Positions 35,738 through 46,724 of a stretch of DNA of 64,000 nt are shown here, one piece after another. Position 1 is the first letter of the stretch. Each line of letters begins with the position of its first letter. The position numbers and the translations under genes are program-made. Below the pieces are notes generated by a model. The model had not been told where the DNA came from, did no database searches, and saw only the letters and a program-made list of their open reading frames with translations. The DNA is taken from the NCBI GenBank assembly GCA_947494965.1, contig CANLWV010000001.1:124001-188000 (forward strand). Direction: 5' to 3'. The stretch comes from an uncultured Salinicoccus sp. GTDB lineage: Bacteria; Bacillota; Bacilli; Staphylococcales; Salinicoccaceae.

Positions 35738-37318
35738 TTAATTTCTATTGTTGTTTTCTTGTTCTCTTTCGTACTCGCGCATCATTTTCTCATATTTGGT
35801 ACCTTCATAATCTTCTTTGAAGTATAAGCTGAGCGCTTTTTGTTCTTTCGCCACATCTTTGTAGGTGGCTACCATCATCAATATCAGTATGATGGAGAAC
35901 GGGAAGGCTGAAATGATCGCCGAGGCTTGAAGCGCACCGAGTCCGCCGCCCATCAGTAGGACGATGGCAATCAATACTTGTGCAAGCCCCCAAATTATTT
36001 TGACACGGTTCGGCGGAGTCAATGAACCATTGGTCGTCTGCATTCCCAGAACGAATGTAGCAGAGTCGGCTGAAGTGATGAAGAAAGTACCAATCAGCAG
36101 CACTGCTACAAGAGAAACGACCATGCCGAGTGGCATGTTATTGAACATTTCAAACAGCACCGATTCGGTTGCCAGTTCCGAGAAGCCTCCATTCATCCTG
36201 TCTGATTCAATTGCCGTTACCCCGAAGACACTGAACCAGAAGAAGCTGAGGACAGCTGGTCCTACCATTACTGCCAATACGAATTCCCTGATTGTACGGC
36301 CTCTTGATACACGTGCAATGAATATTCCGACGAACGGGCTCCAGCTCATCCACCAGCCCCAGTAGTAGAGGGTCCAGTTGCCGAGCCAATCATTTTTTGC
36401 CTGATCCAACGGCGCAACGTCATAACTCATATTGATGAAATTACCGATCATGCCACCGAATGTATCAGTCCACATATTCAGTATAAGGACTGTCGGTCCT
36501 AAAACGAGTGTGAAGATCAGCAGAATGCCTCCAAGTATCATGTTGGCATTACTCAGGTACTGGATGCCTTTAGATAATCCGGACCATGCACTCCACATGA
36601 ATAGTACAGTGATGATTGCAATGATGAGTATCTGTACATAGATATTATTCGGTATGCCGAATAAATAGGATAAGCCACCATTGATCTGCATTACTCCTAA
36701 ACCAAGTGAAGTTGCGACACCTGCAATTGTTGCAAAAACTGCAAGCACATCAATGGCTGTACCGAGCGGCCCTTCGACACGTTTGCCGAGGATCGGTTTC
36801 AAGGTCCTTGAAATAAGTCCCGGCTCACCGCGTCTGAACTGGGTGAATGCCAAAGCAAGCCCCACTACTGCATAGATTGCCCAGGCATGGAAACCCCAGT
36901 GGAAGAAGGTTCGGCGTAACGATTCCTTCAATGCCATGTCTGTACCGGGTTCTGCTGTTGGAGGCGTGAAATAGTGGCTGATCGGTTCAGCCGCCCCCCA
37001 GAATACAAGACCGATACCCATACCGGCACTAAACAGCATTGCAAACCACGACATCGTTCTGAATTCCGGTTTTTCTGTTGGTTTACCCAATCGGATTTGG
37101 CCCATCGGTGTAAATACAAAAATAAGGCAAAATACGATAAATATTGTCGTTAGTGATACATAGTACCAGCTGAAGTTACTTGTGATAAAACCTTGGATTG
37201 TACCCGTCACCGACTCAAAGCTATCGGAAAAGAATACTCCATACAATACGAGTACGGAAACGATAGCCAATGCAATCCAAAACACAGGGGTCAGATGGAC
37301 TTTTTCCTTTTCTCTCAT
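35738..37318 (-). CDS. opuD: BCCT-family betaine/osmoprotectant transporter (OpuD-like)
   Basis: 526 residues with 12 membrane segments and a charged C-terminal tail rich in K, E and N, which in BetP-type carriers takes part in osmosensing. Imports glycine betaine, choline or another quaternary ammonium compound with Na+. The BCCT signature region is YYWGWWMSWSPFVGIFIARVSRGRT, and the substrate-box tryptophans FMWSAWSGLSKGIQYLS are present. GAGGAGG precedes the ATG. Next to acnA and divergent from mscL, as in staphylococci. The exact substrate is not decidable. Confidence 0.93.
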   Translation of the reverse strand: MREKEKVHLTPVFWIALAIVSVLVLYGVFFSDSFESVTGTIQGFITSNFSWYYVSLTTIFIVFCLIFVFTPMGQIRLGKPTEKPEFRTMSWFAMLFSAGMGIGLVFWGAAEPISHYFTPPTAEPGTDMALKESLRRTFFHWGFHAWAIYAVVGLALAFTQFRRGEPGLISRTLKPILGKRVEGPLGTAIDVLAVFATIAGVATSLGLGVMQINGGLSYLFGIPNNIYVQILIIAIITVLFMWSAWSGLSKGIQYLSNANMILGGILLIFTLVLGPTVLILNMWTDTFGGMIGNFINMSYDVAPLDQAKNDWLGNWTLYYWGWWMSWSPFVGIFIARVSRGRTIREFVLAVMVGPAVLSFFWFSVFGVTAIESDRMNGGFSELATESVLFEMFNNMPLGMVVSLVAVLLIGTFFITSADSATFVLGMQTTNGSLTPPNRVKIIWGLAQVLIAIVLLMGGGLGALQASAIISAFPFSIILILMMVATYKDVAKEQKALSLYFKEDYEGTKYEKMMREYEREQENNNRN

Positions 37319-37407
37319 GTAATTCCTCCTCTGGATATTTCATCCGTGCTGATTACCTTCAGTAATACAGCCCACAAAACAATTACTCATATTACCATAC
37401 ACTATTG

Positions 37408-37416
37408 ATTATAGCA
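37408..37416 (-). promoter_or_regulatory. Extended -10 promoter element upstream of opuD
   Basis: Minus strand TGCTATAAT, an extended -10 element (TGn plus TATAAT), about 90 bases before the ATG. The -35 region is poor. The leader in between contains no obvious terminator. Confidence 0.6.
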
Positions 37417-37471
37417 AACTGCCCAATGCCCTGAATCATGCGCACCCTATAAAAAAACTCCTGAAAACATA

Positions 37472-37499
37472 TTGCACTTTCTTGTCTGTATTGTAGTAT
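37472..37499 (+). promoter_or_regulatory. Probable promoter of mscL
   Basis: TTGCAC (37472-37477), 16-base spacer, TAGTAT (37494-37499), 40 bases before the mscL ATG. Both hexamers are imperfect. Confidence 0.5.
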
Positions 37500-37539
37500 T
37501 ATCTATGGCCTTAAATAAATTGAATGGGAGAGAATCCAC

Positions 37540-37908
37540 ATGTGGCAAGAGTTTAAAGATTTCCTGCTCAGGGGCAATGTCCTCGATCTGGCTGTTGCAG
37601 TGGTGCTGGGGGCAGCGTTCGGTAAAATCGTCACAGCACTCGTCGAGAACATCATCATGCCCTCCATCGCGCTAATTTTCGGCAACACGGATTTTACCTC
37701 TGCCTGGGCATATAAAGGCATCACCTATGGTGTTTTCATCCAAGCCATCATCGACTTCATCATCATCGGCACAGCAATCTTCATCTTCGTTAAAGTGGTC
37801 AATAAACTAACCCGTAACCGCTTTGTGGAAGAAGCAGCTGAAGATGAACAGATTGTGCTTTTAAGGGAGATACGGGATGCCTTGAAGAGTGATTCAACGA
37901 AATTATAA
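37540..37908 (+). CDS. mscL: Large-conductance mechanosensitive channel
   Basis: 122 residues. Homopentameric channel that opens under membrane tension to release solutes on hypo-osmotic shock. The N-terminal helix and TM1 read [34 protein letters not shown], a typical MscL stretch. TM2 lies around 65-88, and the charged C-terminal helix bundle ends [19 protein letters not shown] precedes the ATG. Divergent from the BCCT uptake gene and convergent with a YfcC-family gene. Confidence 0.97.
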   Translation: MWQEFKDFLLRGNVLDLAVAVVLGAAFGKIVTALVENIIMPSIALIFGNTDFTSAWAYKGITYGVFIQAIIDFIIIGTAIFIFVKVVNKLTRNRFVEEAAEDEQIVLLREIRDALKSDSTKL

Positions 37909-37918
37909 TTGTTGAAGG

Positions 37919-37947
37919 GGCTGATCATTTATGATCAGCCTTTTTTA
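37919..37947 (+). terminator. Terminator after mscL
   Basis: GGCTGATCAT and ATGATCAGCC form a perfect stem around a two-base loop, followed by TTTTTT. The last bases overlap the stop of the convergent YfcC-family gene. Confidence 0.9.
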
Positions 37948-39360
37948 GGATATTCCGATCATCGTAGCGACCACAAGTGCCAATGCGGCTATAAAGAGCC
38001 ATAATGCAGTAATCTTCCAAACGAATTTCACCCATTTCAGATAAGGGATGCCGGATACTGCAAGCACACCCATCAATGAGGCAGAAGTTGGAATGATGGT
38101 GTTGGTTATTGCATCACCATATTGATATGCAAGAACCGCCACTTGCCTCGGAATCTCCTGCAGATCAGCAATAGGCGTCATGATCGGCATCGTAGTCATC
38201 GCTTGTCCGGAACCGGACGGTATGAAGAAGTTGATGATGACTTGAATGACCAGCATACCAAGGGCTGTGATGGATGGTGGAAGGAAATCCAGTACACTGC
38301 TCATGCCGTGGATGATCGTATCAATGATGACACCCGATTCCAGGACCACCACAATGGCGCGGGCAAACCCGACGATGATGGCGCCGTAGACAACCAACTT
38401 CATGCCATCTATGAATGCATCAAAAATATCATTTATCCTCATGCCACTCACGAGACCCGCCACAAGTCCTATGACAAAGAAGTTGGCAGAGAGTTCGGTC
38501 AGGAACCATCCATGCTGAAAAATCCCGTACACGTTGATGATGATACCGGCAGTAAAAGTCAGCAGTATGAAAATATGCCTCTTCTTCAGTTCTTCGAAAT
38601 TCATCACATCTTCTGTGAAGTTGACCTGTCCCCTTTTGGATTCCTCATAGACTAGACTCTTTTCAGGATCCTTCTTCACTTTTTTTGCATAGTGCATGAC
38701 ATACAGGATGCCGGCACCAAGCACCAACAGATAGATGACTGTTCTGAACTGCCACCCGGAAAAGATGGTAAGCTCAGCAATCTCCTGGGCGATCCCTACA
38801 GTGAATGGATTCAGCATACCACCGATGAAGCCTGAAGCGGCACCTAGAGTCACTATCGCAGTCCCCACCATCGCATCATAACCTAGAGCTGTGGCAAGAA
38901 CGATGCCTATCGGCACGAAGATGATTGCTTCTTCAGACATGCCAGTCGAAAAGCCCAGAACGGAAAAGACAAACATGATGACCGGAATCATCAATCGTTC
39001 ATTCCCTTTAACTGCCACCATGACTTTCTGGATCGCAGCTTCTATGGCGCCGGTAGCACGGACAATACCAAAAGCACCCCCGACGAGAAATATATAGAAA
39101 ATGATGCTCGCCCCATCGATGAGCCCTGTTGGAATCGCCTTGAAGAGTTCAAAGAAAGTGACAGGACTCTGTTCAACTCCTGCATAACTCCCCGGTACAA
39201 CCTCAGTCCGCTCGCCAACTTCCACACGTTCGAATTCACCCGCCGGCACAACATAGCTGAGGACGGCTGCAATAATCACCACCGCAAATAAAATTGCATA
39301 AGTATGTGGGAACCTAAATCCTGGTGTCGGCGCTGATGGCTCGTTTCTGTCGTTGCTCAT
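37945..39360 (-). CDS. YfcC-family membrane carrier, copy 1
   Basis: 471 residues with about 11-12 membrane segments. Begins HTYAILFAVVIIAAVLSYVVPAGEFERVEVG, the opening of the YfcC/C4-dicarboxylate-anaerobic-carrier-like family, and carries GMSEEAIIFVPIGIVLATALGYDAM, GAASGFIGGMLNPFTVGIAQEIAELTIFSGW and NFFIPSGSGQAMTTMPIMTPIADL. Members are poorly characterised importers or exchangers, with dicarboxylates, basic amino acids or peptides proposed. GGAG precedes the ATG. A paralogue is transcribed divergently 157 bases upstream. The substrate is unknown. Confidence 0.88.
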   Translation of the reverse strand: MSNDRNEPSAPTPGFRFPHTYAILFAVVIIAAVLSYVVPAGEFERVEVGERTEVVPGSYAGVEQSPVTFFELFKAIPTGLIDGASIIFYIFLVGGAFGIVRATGAIEAAIQKVMVAVKGNERLMIPVIMFVFSVLGFSTGMSEEAIIFVPIGIVLATALGYDAMVGTAIVTLGAASGFIGGMLNPFTVGIAQEIAELTIFSGWQFRTVIYLLVLGAGILYVMHYAKKVKKDPEKSLVYEESKRGQVNFTEDVMNFEELKKRHIFILLTFTAGIIINVYGIFQHGWFLTELSANFFVIGLVAGLVSGMRINDIFDAFIDGMKLVVYGAIIVGFARAIVVVLESGVIIDTIIHGMSSVLDFLPPSITALGMLVIQVIINFFIPSGSGQAMTTMPIMTPIADLQEIPRQVAVLAYQYGDAITNTIIPTSASLMGVLAVSGIPYLKWVKFVWKITALWLFIAALALVVATMIGIS

Positions 39361-39458
39361 ATAAATCTCCTCTCTCGATTTTATACATCTATTATACAGT
39401 TAATCGCAGCTTTTAAAAGATTAATTTGTAGGAATAATCCAAATAATTAATAAAATGG

Positions 39459-39486
39459 TTGTCATGGATTTTCCTTGCCGTATAAT
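39459..39486 (+). promoter_or_regulatory. Promoter of YfcC-family copy 2
   Basis: TTGTCA (39459-39464), 16-base spacer, TATAAT (39481-39486), 32 bases before the ATG. A strong sigma-A match. Confidence 0.75.
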
Positions 39487-39517
39487 CATAGATGAATAAA
39501 ATAGATGGGAGATAGTC

Positions 39518-40897
39518 ATGAAATATATCAAAGTGCCCCATGCATTTGTACTTATATACTCCATTGTCATCCTAGCGATGGTCTTGAGCTATATTATCCC
39601 GGCCGGGGAATATGAACGTCATGAAAATGAAAACGGGACCCTTGTAGTCGATGGCGATTCTTTCCGTTTTACTGAACAGACACCGGTTGAATGGACTGAA
39701 ATTTTCCGCGTGATTCCAGTTGGTATGATGGATGCGGGAAGCATCATTTTCCTGATTTTTCTAATAGGCGGTGCTTTCGGCATGATAAATGGGACTGGTG
39801 CGATAGAATCCGGTATCAGCAAAGTTGTCTCCTTGCTTGAAGATCGTGAAATAATACTCATCCCCCTCACCATGCTGATATTTTCTTTAGGGGGCGCCAC
39901 TTTTGGTATGGCTGAATCGACACTAATCTTCATTCCGATGGGAATCCTACTTGCCCGCTCGCTCGGCATGGATGCGATGACGGGCATGGCGATAGTGGCT
40001 CTCGGAGCTGCCTCAGGATTTGCCGGGGGCTTTATGAACATCTTTACAGTCGGTGTGGCACAGGAGATTGCAGAACTCCCCTTATTCTCTGGTATGCTCT
40101 ATAGGATTATCATACAGCTCATCTTTGTCGCGATTGCCTCATTCTTCGTCTACAGATACGGTAAACGTGTCCAGCACGATAAGACCAAAAGCTATGTCTA
40201 TGCTCTAGAGCAATCAAATCGTCAGGAAGCATATTCGTTCAAAACATTTACAATGAGGCATGCTCTGGTGCTGGTCATCATCCTGGCTGGATTCGGTCTG
40301 ATCATCTACGGAGTGGTAAAAGGATGGTCCACCGGAACCGACCTCGCAGCAATATTCCTTGCAATGGGGATACTATCCGGGCTCGTCGGGGGCAATACCC
40401 CCAACATGATTGCAGAGGATTTCATTAAAGGGGCAAAAGAAGTGACCTTCGGCGCACTGATAGTCGGCCTTGCCCGGTGCATCCTGCTGATACTTGATGA
40501 CGGGACCATCATCGATACAGTCATATATGCTGTAAGCTCTATATTGGACGGGCTGCCGGCTGCAATTGCTGCAGTTGGAATGTTTCTCACGCAATTCATA
40601 CTCAATTTCTTTATACCTTCTGGCTCTGGACAGGCCGCTACGACCATTCCGCTGATGGCACCGATTGGGGATATCGTAGGCATCTCCAGACAGTCGGTTG
40701 TCCTCGCTTTCCAGATGGGCGACGGACTTTCCAACTATTTGTTTCCAACGTCCGCGATTTTGATGGCCGGTTTAAGCATCGCGAACATCCCCTATGAGAA
40801 ATGGCTGAGGTTCGTTTGGCCCATCATGGTCAGTTGGGTGGCGGCGAGTGCCCTGTTCATGGTCATCAGTCTATGGATTAATTACGGGCCTTTCTAA
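39518..40897 (+). CDS. YfcC-family membrane carrier, copy 2
   Basis: 459 residues, same topology and motifs as the divergent copy: HAFVLIYSIVILAMVLSYIIPAGEYERHE, GMAESTLIFIPMGILLARSLGMDAM, GAASGFAGGFMNIFTVGVAQEIAELPLFSG and NFFIPSGSGQAATTIPLMAPIGD. Copy 1 has NPFTVGIAQ where copy 2 has NIFTVGVAQ, and SEEAIIF versus AESTLIF; such differences at conserved loops suggest distinct substrates. GGGAG lies 7-8 bases before the ATG. Probably an old duplication rather than a recent one, because identity is only moderate. Confidence 0.88.
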   Translation: MKYIKVPHAFVLIYSIVILAMVLSYIIPAGEYERHENENGTLVVDGDSFRFTEQTPVEWTEIFRVIPVGMMDAGSIIFLIFLIGGAFGMINGTGAIESGISKVVSLLEDREIILIPLTMLIFSLGGATFGMAESTLIFIPMGILLARSLGMDAMTGMAIVALGAASGFAGGFMNIFTVGVAQEIAELPLFSGMLYRIIIQLIFVAIASFFVYRYGKRVQHDKTKSYVYALEQSNRQEAYSFKTFTMRHALVLVIILAGFGLIIYGVVKGWSTGTDLAAIFLAMGILSGLVGGNTPNMIAEDFIKGAKEVTFGALIVGLARCILLILDDGTIIDTVIYAVSSILDGLPAAIAAVGMFLTQFILNFFIPSGSGQAATTIPLMAPIGDIVGISRQSVVLAFQMGDGLSNYLFPTSAILMAGLSIANIPYEKWLRFVWPIMVSWVAASALFMVISLWINYGPF

Positions 40898-40939
40898 ACA
40901 AAAACGGCGATAATCATTGATTATCGCCGTTTTTGTTTA
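40896..40939 (+). terminator. Bidirectional terminator between YfcC copy 2 and folC
   Basis: AACAAAAACGGCGATAATCA and TGATTATCGCCGTTTTTGTT form an almost perfect 20-bp stem. It carries the last codons of folC and touches the YfcC stop; U runs form on both strands. Confidence 0.9.
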
Positions 40940-42191
40940 ATTTCTGCTTAACTTCGCTGATAAAGTACAAACTGCCGGTAACAAGCAGTACATCCCCATC
41001 AAATGTGTCCAGGAATGCTTCATAGTCATCAACCATGGCCCTTACCGGATGCCGGACTTTTTCGAATACCGTCTCTTTATCCAAGGCTTTTGGAAAATCG
41101 AATTCAGTGACGTTGAAGGAATCGGCAATCGATTCAAGTTTACCGATCATCGTATCGATCGGCTTACCTTCTATTGCAGAAAACAGGACAGTAATATCCC
41201 TGTTTGGATATTCCTTCGTCATAGTATTCACCAATGCATCGACGGCCTCATTGTTATGGGCACCATCCAAAATGATCAAAGGTTCGGTCGATACCACTTC
41301 TATCCTGCCTGGCCAAACTGTCTCTTCAATGCCTTGTATCATCAGATTGCAGTCGATATTGGCCTGCTTCCTTTCGTAGAGTTCAATGAGCGCTGCAATC
41401 GCAAGGGAGGCATTCTCCTTCTGGTGCCTGCCTGGCATGCTTAACTTTAGGTCCTGGAAGTCATATTGCCCGTACTGGAATTGGAATTCACCGTTTTCAG
41501 GAATAAGGATGATATCCTGGTTCAATTCGATTCCCTTTGAACCGTTCTCTTCAAGGATTTTATGGATATAATCCCTGGAAACATCATCTTTGACACTGAA
41601 GACTAAAGGGACCCCTGGCTTTATCACACCACTTTTATCTTTTGTGATATCAAGCAATGTGTCTCCCAGGATGGCGGTGTGATCAAGACCTATGCTTGTC
41701 AACACTGTCAGAATCGGATTGAATACGTTCGTCGAATCTTTTTTCGCGCCGAGTCCCGCTTCAACAAGTACATAATCGACTGGCTGAATGGTACCGAAAT
41801 GGACGAACATCATCGTTGTGATGATTTCAAACTCAGTCGCAGTGCCAAGATCGGTTTCTCTTTCCAATTCCTCGCTTATAGGCTTCACTATTTCGATCAG
41901 TTCAACAAGCTGTTCATCGGTAATCGGATGGCCGTCGACTGATATGCGTTCATTGAATGTTTCGATGTAGGGGGAAGTGAAGGTCCCCACGGCGTACCCA
42001 TTGCGGTTTAAAGCGTTCCGCATATAGGCCACAGTGGATCCTTTGCCGTTCGTTCCCACTATATGGATTCCATTGATGTTCCGTTCAGGATTATCAAGCT
42101 GTCCAAGCATCCATTCCATGCGTTTTACACCTGGTTTGATGCCGAACTTCATCCTATCATGGATCCAATTCAACCCTTCTTGGTATTCCAT
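40914..42191 (-). CDS. folC: Folylpolyglutamate synthase/dihydrofolate synthase
   Basis: About 425 residues, Mur-ligase family. Adds glutamate to dihydropteroate and to folates using ATP. The P-loop is HIVGTNGKGSTVAYM (about 44-58); LVEAGLGAKKDSTN and LDGAHNNEAVDALV are family motifs. A GTG at 42194 is in frame, but ATG 42191 has AAGGG at better spacing. It begins right after the valS stop, so it is translated from the valS transcript. Its final codons form half of the terminator stem. Confidence 0.95.
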   Translation of the reverse strand: MEYQEGLNWIHDRMKFGIKPGVKRMEWMLGQLDNPERNINGIHIVGTNGKGSTVAYMRNALNRNGYAVGTFTSPYIETFNERISVDGHPITDEQLVELIEIVKPISEELERETDLGTATEFEIITTMMFVHFGTIQPVDYVLVEAGLGAKKDSTNVFNPILTVLTSIGLDHTAILGDTLLDITKDKSGVIKPGVPLVFSVKDDVSRDYIHKILEENGSKGIELNQDIILIPENGEFQFQYGQYDFQDLKLSMPGRHQKENASLAIAALIELYERKQANIDCNLMIQGIEETVWPGRIEVVSTEPLIILDGAHNNEAVDALVNTMTKEYPNRDITVLFSAIEGKPIDTMIGKLESIADSFNVTEFDFPKALDKETVFEKVRHPVRAMVDDYEAFLDTFDGDVLLVTGSLYFISEVKQKLNKNGDNQ

Positions 42192-42194
42192 CAC

Positions 42195-44822
<2,628 letters not shown>

Positions 44823-44845
44823 ATTATTCTCTCCTTAAGACATAA

Positions 44846-44878
44846 TAAAAAGCTTCCATCCTGAATAGGACGGAAGCT
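44846..44878 (-). terminator. T-box terminator upstream of valS
   Basis: Minus strand GAGCTTCCGTCC and GGATGGAAGCTT pair around a short loop, followed by TTTATT. The 5' arm overlaps the end of the T-box antiterminator sequence, as expected for mutually exclusive structures. Confidence 0.9.
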
Positions 44879-45072
44879 CCGCGGTACCACCTAAATTCAA
44901 CCTCTACGGCTGCACTTGAAATGATTAACGCTCATTACACGTCAGCACCTACTCGATTCAGAACTGATTGCAAGCAGACTACTTTCACAGCAAGTTTTGA
45001 CATGTTTCCAGCACCACATGTTCTCTGGATTTCCCGCTTACCGCTACTCTTCTGCACTCTTTATATTTCATT
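44846..45072 (-). promoter_or_regulatory. T-box riboswitch of valS
   Basis: Minus strand contains AGGTGGTACCGCGG (44880-44893), the invariant T-box bulge that binds the tRNA acceptor end. Upstream are Stem I landmarks AGAGTAGC (AG bulge) and GGTGCTGG (distal loop). In the specifier loop region TGTGAAAGTAGTC, the codon aligned with known specifiers is GTA (44980-44982), a valine codon. An overlapping GTC is also valine, so the amino-acid call holds either way. Confidence 0.93.
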
Positions 45073-45078
45073 AGTTTT

Positions 45079-45107
45079 ATAGTATTCCAACGGTTCAGGA
45101 CTGTCAA
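45079..45107 (-). promoter_or_regulatory. Promoter of the valS-folC transcript
   Basis: Minus strand TTGACA (45102-45107), 17-base spacer, TACTAT (45079-45084), just ahead of the T-box leader and just after the stop of the upstream AbrB-family gene. Confidence 0.8.
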
Positions 45108-45112
45108 GTCCT

Positions 45113-46171
45113 TTAGCTGTCCTGGCTGTACCTGCTGCGTTTCAGCATCAAATTGATGAGGGGTGCAATGATGAGCAGAATGAAGAAGATGCGGAAGATA
45201 TGATAGCTTGAAATCATTGCGATGTTAGCATTCATCTCAACAGCTACGATGATGATCTGGCCGATTCCACCCGGCGCAGCACTCAGGAAAAGATTTGTAA
45301 ACTGATGCTCCGTAGTGATTATAAATAAAAACACCAGTATCATCGTTCCGAAGATGAGAAGAACATTTTGAATGATCATAGAAACGATCATCCGTGTGTT
45401 CAATTGATTGACCAACGTTGAAATTTGCATGCCAATCCTAAGGCCGAACAGAAGTTGAGCGGCATATAGGAATTCTATATCGACTGAAAAACTGTGGCCT
45501 GTCGTCAAATTCCACACCAATATTGCAATCATCGGCCCAATCATGACGGGTACAGGGAATTTCAACTTTCCCAGGATGTAGATCAGCAAGGGCGCAAAAA
45601 CGATGATCCAGATCATTTCAGGGATGAACATTTCTGAGAGAGGCGCCGCCACATCATTTATACCGTCAGAACTACCGTGCGGTGCCAAACTTGCAATGAA
45701 GGGGACGATAATGACCACAAGGACTATTCTGGACATTTGCGTCAAAGTAACGAGCAGAAGGTCCGCTTTCTTCTCCTCCTCAGCCATGACGATCATCTGC
45801 GATAAGGCACCTGGAATTGTAGCAAGCACTGCCGTTTCGTAAGAGCACCCGGTCAATTTCATGAAGAACCGCGAAAGCACCAGGCTCAAAGCGACGATTA
45901 AAACAGAAAGCAATATGATATTCATGTAGTCATCGGCCATATCAATCAGTGTATCTTCCGTAAAAGTCGAGCCAATCTCAGCTCCTATGATTATCAGTCC
46001 GGCACTGCCCAACCATTTCGGATAGGCAAACTCTGCATTTACGAGGCGATGAAACACTATTGCAGCAATCATGGCACCAAAAAGCCAAGGCAATATCATG
46101 CCACTGAAGTGAAGTATAGAAGACACTGCTGCTGCCATTACAAAGAGCAGCACGAGGTAGAGATATTTCAT
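45113..46171 (-). CDS. AbrB-family (PF05145-type) membrane permease
   Basis: 352 residues with about 9-10 membrane segments arranged as two similar halves, e.g. GMILPWLFGAMIAAIVFHRL with a repeat-like FPVPVMIGPMIAILVWNLT, and TIPGALSQMIVMAEEEKKAD with AAPGGIGQIIIVAVEMNAN. The family is often annotated as ammonia monooxygenase or AbrB, both misnomers. It is a probable transporter of unknown substrate. AAGGAGGGG precedes the ATG. It sits between valS and an acidic membrane protein gene and has no apparent pathway link to either. Confidence 0.85.
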   Translation of the reverse strand: MKYLYLVLLFVMAAAVSSILHFSGMILPWLFGAMIAAIVFHRLVNAEFAYPKWLGSAGLIIIGAEIGSTFTEDTLIDMADDYMNIILLSVLIVALSLVLSRFFMKLTGCSYETAVLATIPGALSQMIVMAEEEKKADLLLVTLTQMSRIVLVVIIVPFIASLAPHGSSDGINDVAAPLSEMFIPEMIWIIVFAPLLIYILGKLKFPVPVMIGPMIAILVWNLTTGHSFSVDIEFLYAAQLLFGLRIGMQISTLVNQLNTRMIVSMIIQNVLLIFGTMILVFLFIITTEHQFTNLFLSAAPGGIGQIIIVAVEMNANIAMISSYHIFRIFFILLIIAPLINLMLKRSRYSQDS

Positions 46172-46221
46172 CTGTCCCCTCCTTTATATCGATCAGAGAC
46201 CTTTACAATAGGCGCAGACAT

Positions 46222-46249
46222 AAGAAAACCCTGCCTCCCGGCAGGGTGC
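46222..46249 (-). terminator. Terminator after the acidic membrane protein gene
   Basis: Minus strand ACCCTGCC and GGCAGGGT pair around GGGA (a GNRA-type loop), followed by TTTCTT. Confidence 0.75.
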
Positions 46250-46254
46250 ATAAT

Positions 46255-46677
46255 TCAACTGGTCGCTGTCAATGCGCCTGGTGATGCAATTGTAGTGGCT
46301 GCCACGCCTTGGAATGACTGCACTACGTTGTTCATGGCCGCTTCTGAAGTAAGCTCTTGCTCTGAAGTCGCTTCAAAATGCACTGCTGCTACACCAGTTG
46401 CTGGCGTTTCCTGGATGATTGCAGCACTTTCTTCCTCTTCTTCTCCTTCTGAACCGCCACCGCTGAACTGATTCACAATCAATGGAATGATCAATAGGAC
46501 GATGAGGATCGGGATAATCCACATAAGAGGGTTCTTTTTGTCTACCTTCTCCCTCTGGATCATTTCCCTGTTCTGACCTTCAATATAGACCAGATCTTCT
46601 TCTCTTTCACCCTTCATATTTGCATCCGTGTCAGAGATGAATTCATCATTTTTAACCACTTGTGATTCCCCCCACAT
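46255..46677 (-). CDS. Acidic single-pass membrane protein, unknown
   Basis: About 140 residues from ATG 46677, which has GGAG 9 bases upstream; a longer frame begins at 46701 without one. One membrane segment (about 50-71, PLMWIIPILIVLLIIPLIV) divides a charged N-terminus from an external part that begins with a glycine-serine and glutamate-rich linker. The rest is alanine- and threonine-rich (AATTIASPGALTATS at the end). No known domain was recognised. It follows hemL and precedes the AbrB-type permease, and may use read-through from the haem genes. Confidence 0.75.
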   Translation of the reverse strand: MWGESQVVKNDEFISDTDANMKGEREEDLVYIEGQNREMIQREKVDKKNPLMWIIPILIVLLIIPLIVNQFSGGGSEGEEEEESAAIIQETPATGVAAVHFEATSEQELTSEAAMNNVVQSFQGVAATTIASPGALTATS

Positions 46678-46724
46678 TATATAATTTACTCCATTATACA
46701 CTTAATTGGTGCTTTGGTAAAAGC

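Noticed and set aside
37319-37539. Riboswitch in the opuD-mscL interval
   Set aside because: Only promoter-like elements were seen; there is no conserved aptamer motif and no terminator before either gene.
45113-46171. Ammonia monooxygenase or AbrB transcription factor for the 352-residue protein
   Set aside because: It is an integral membrane protein with two similar halves; those names are annotation errors attached to the PF05145 family.
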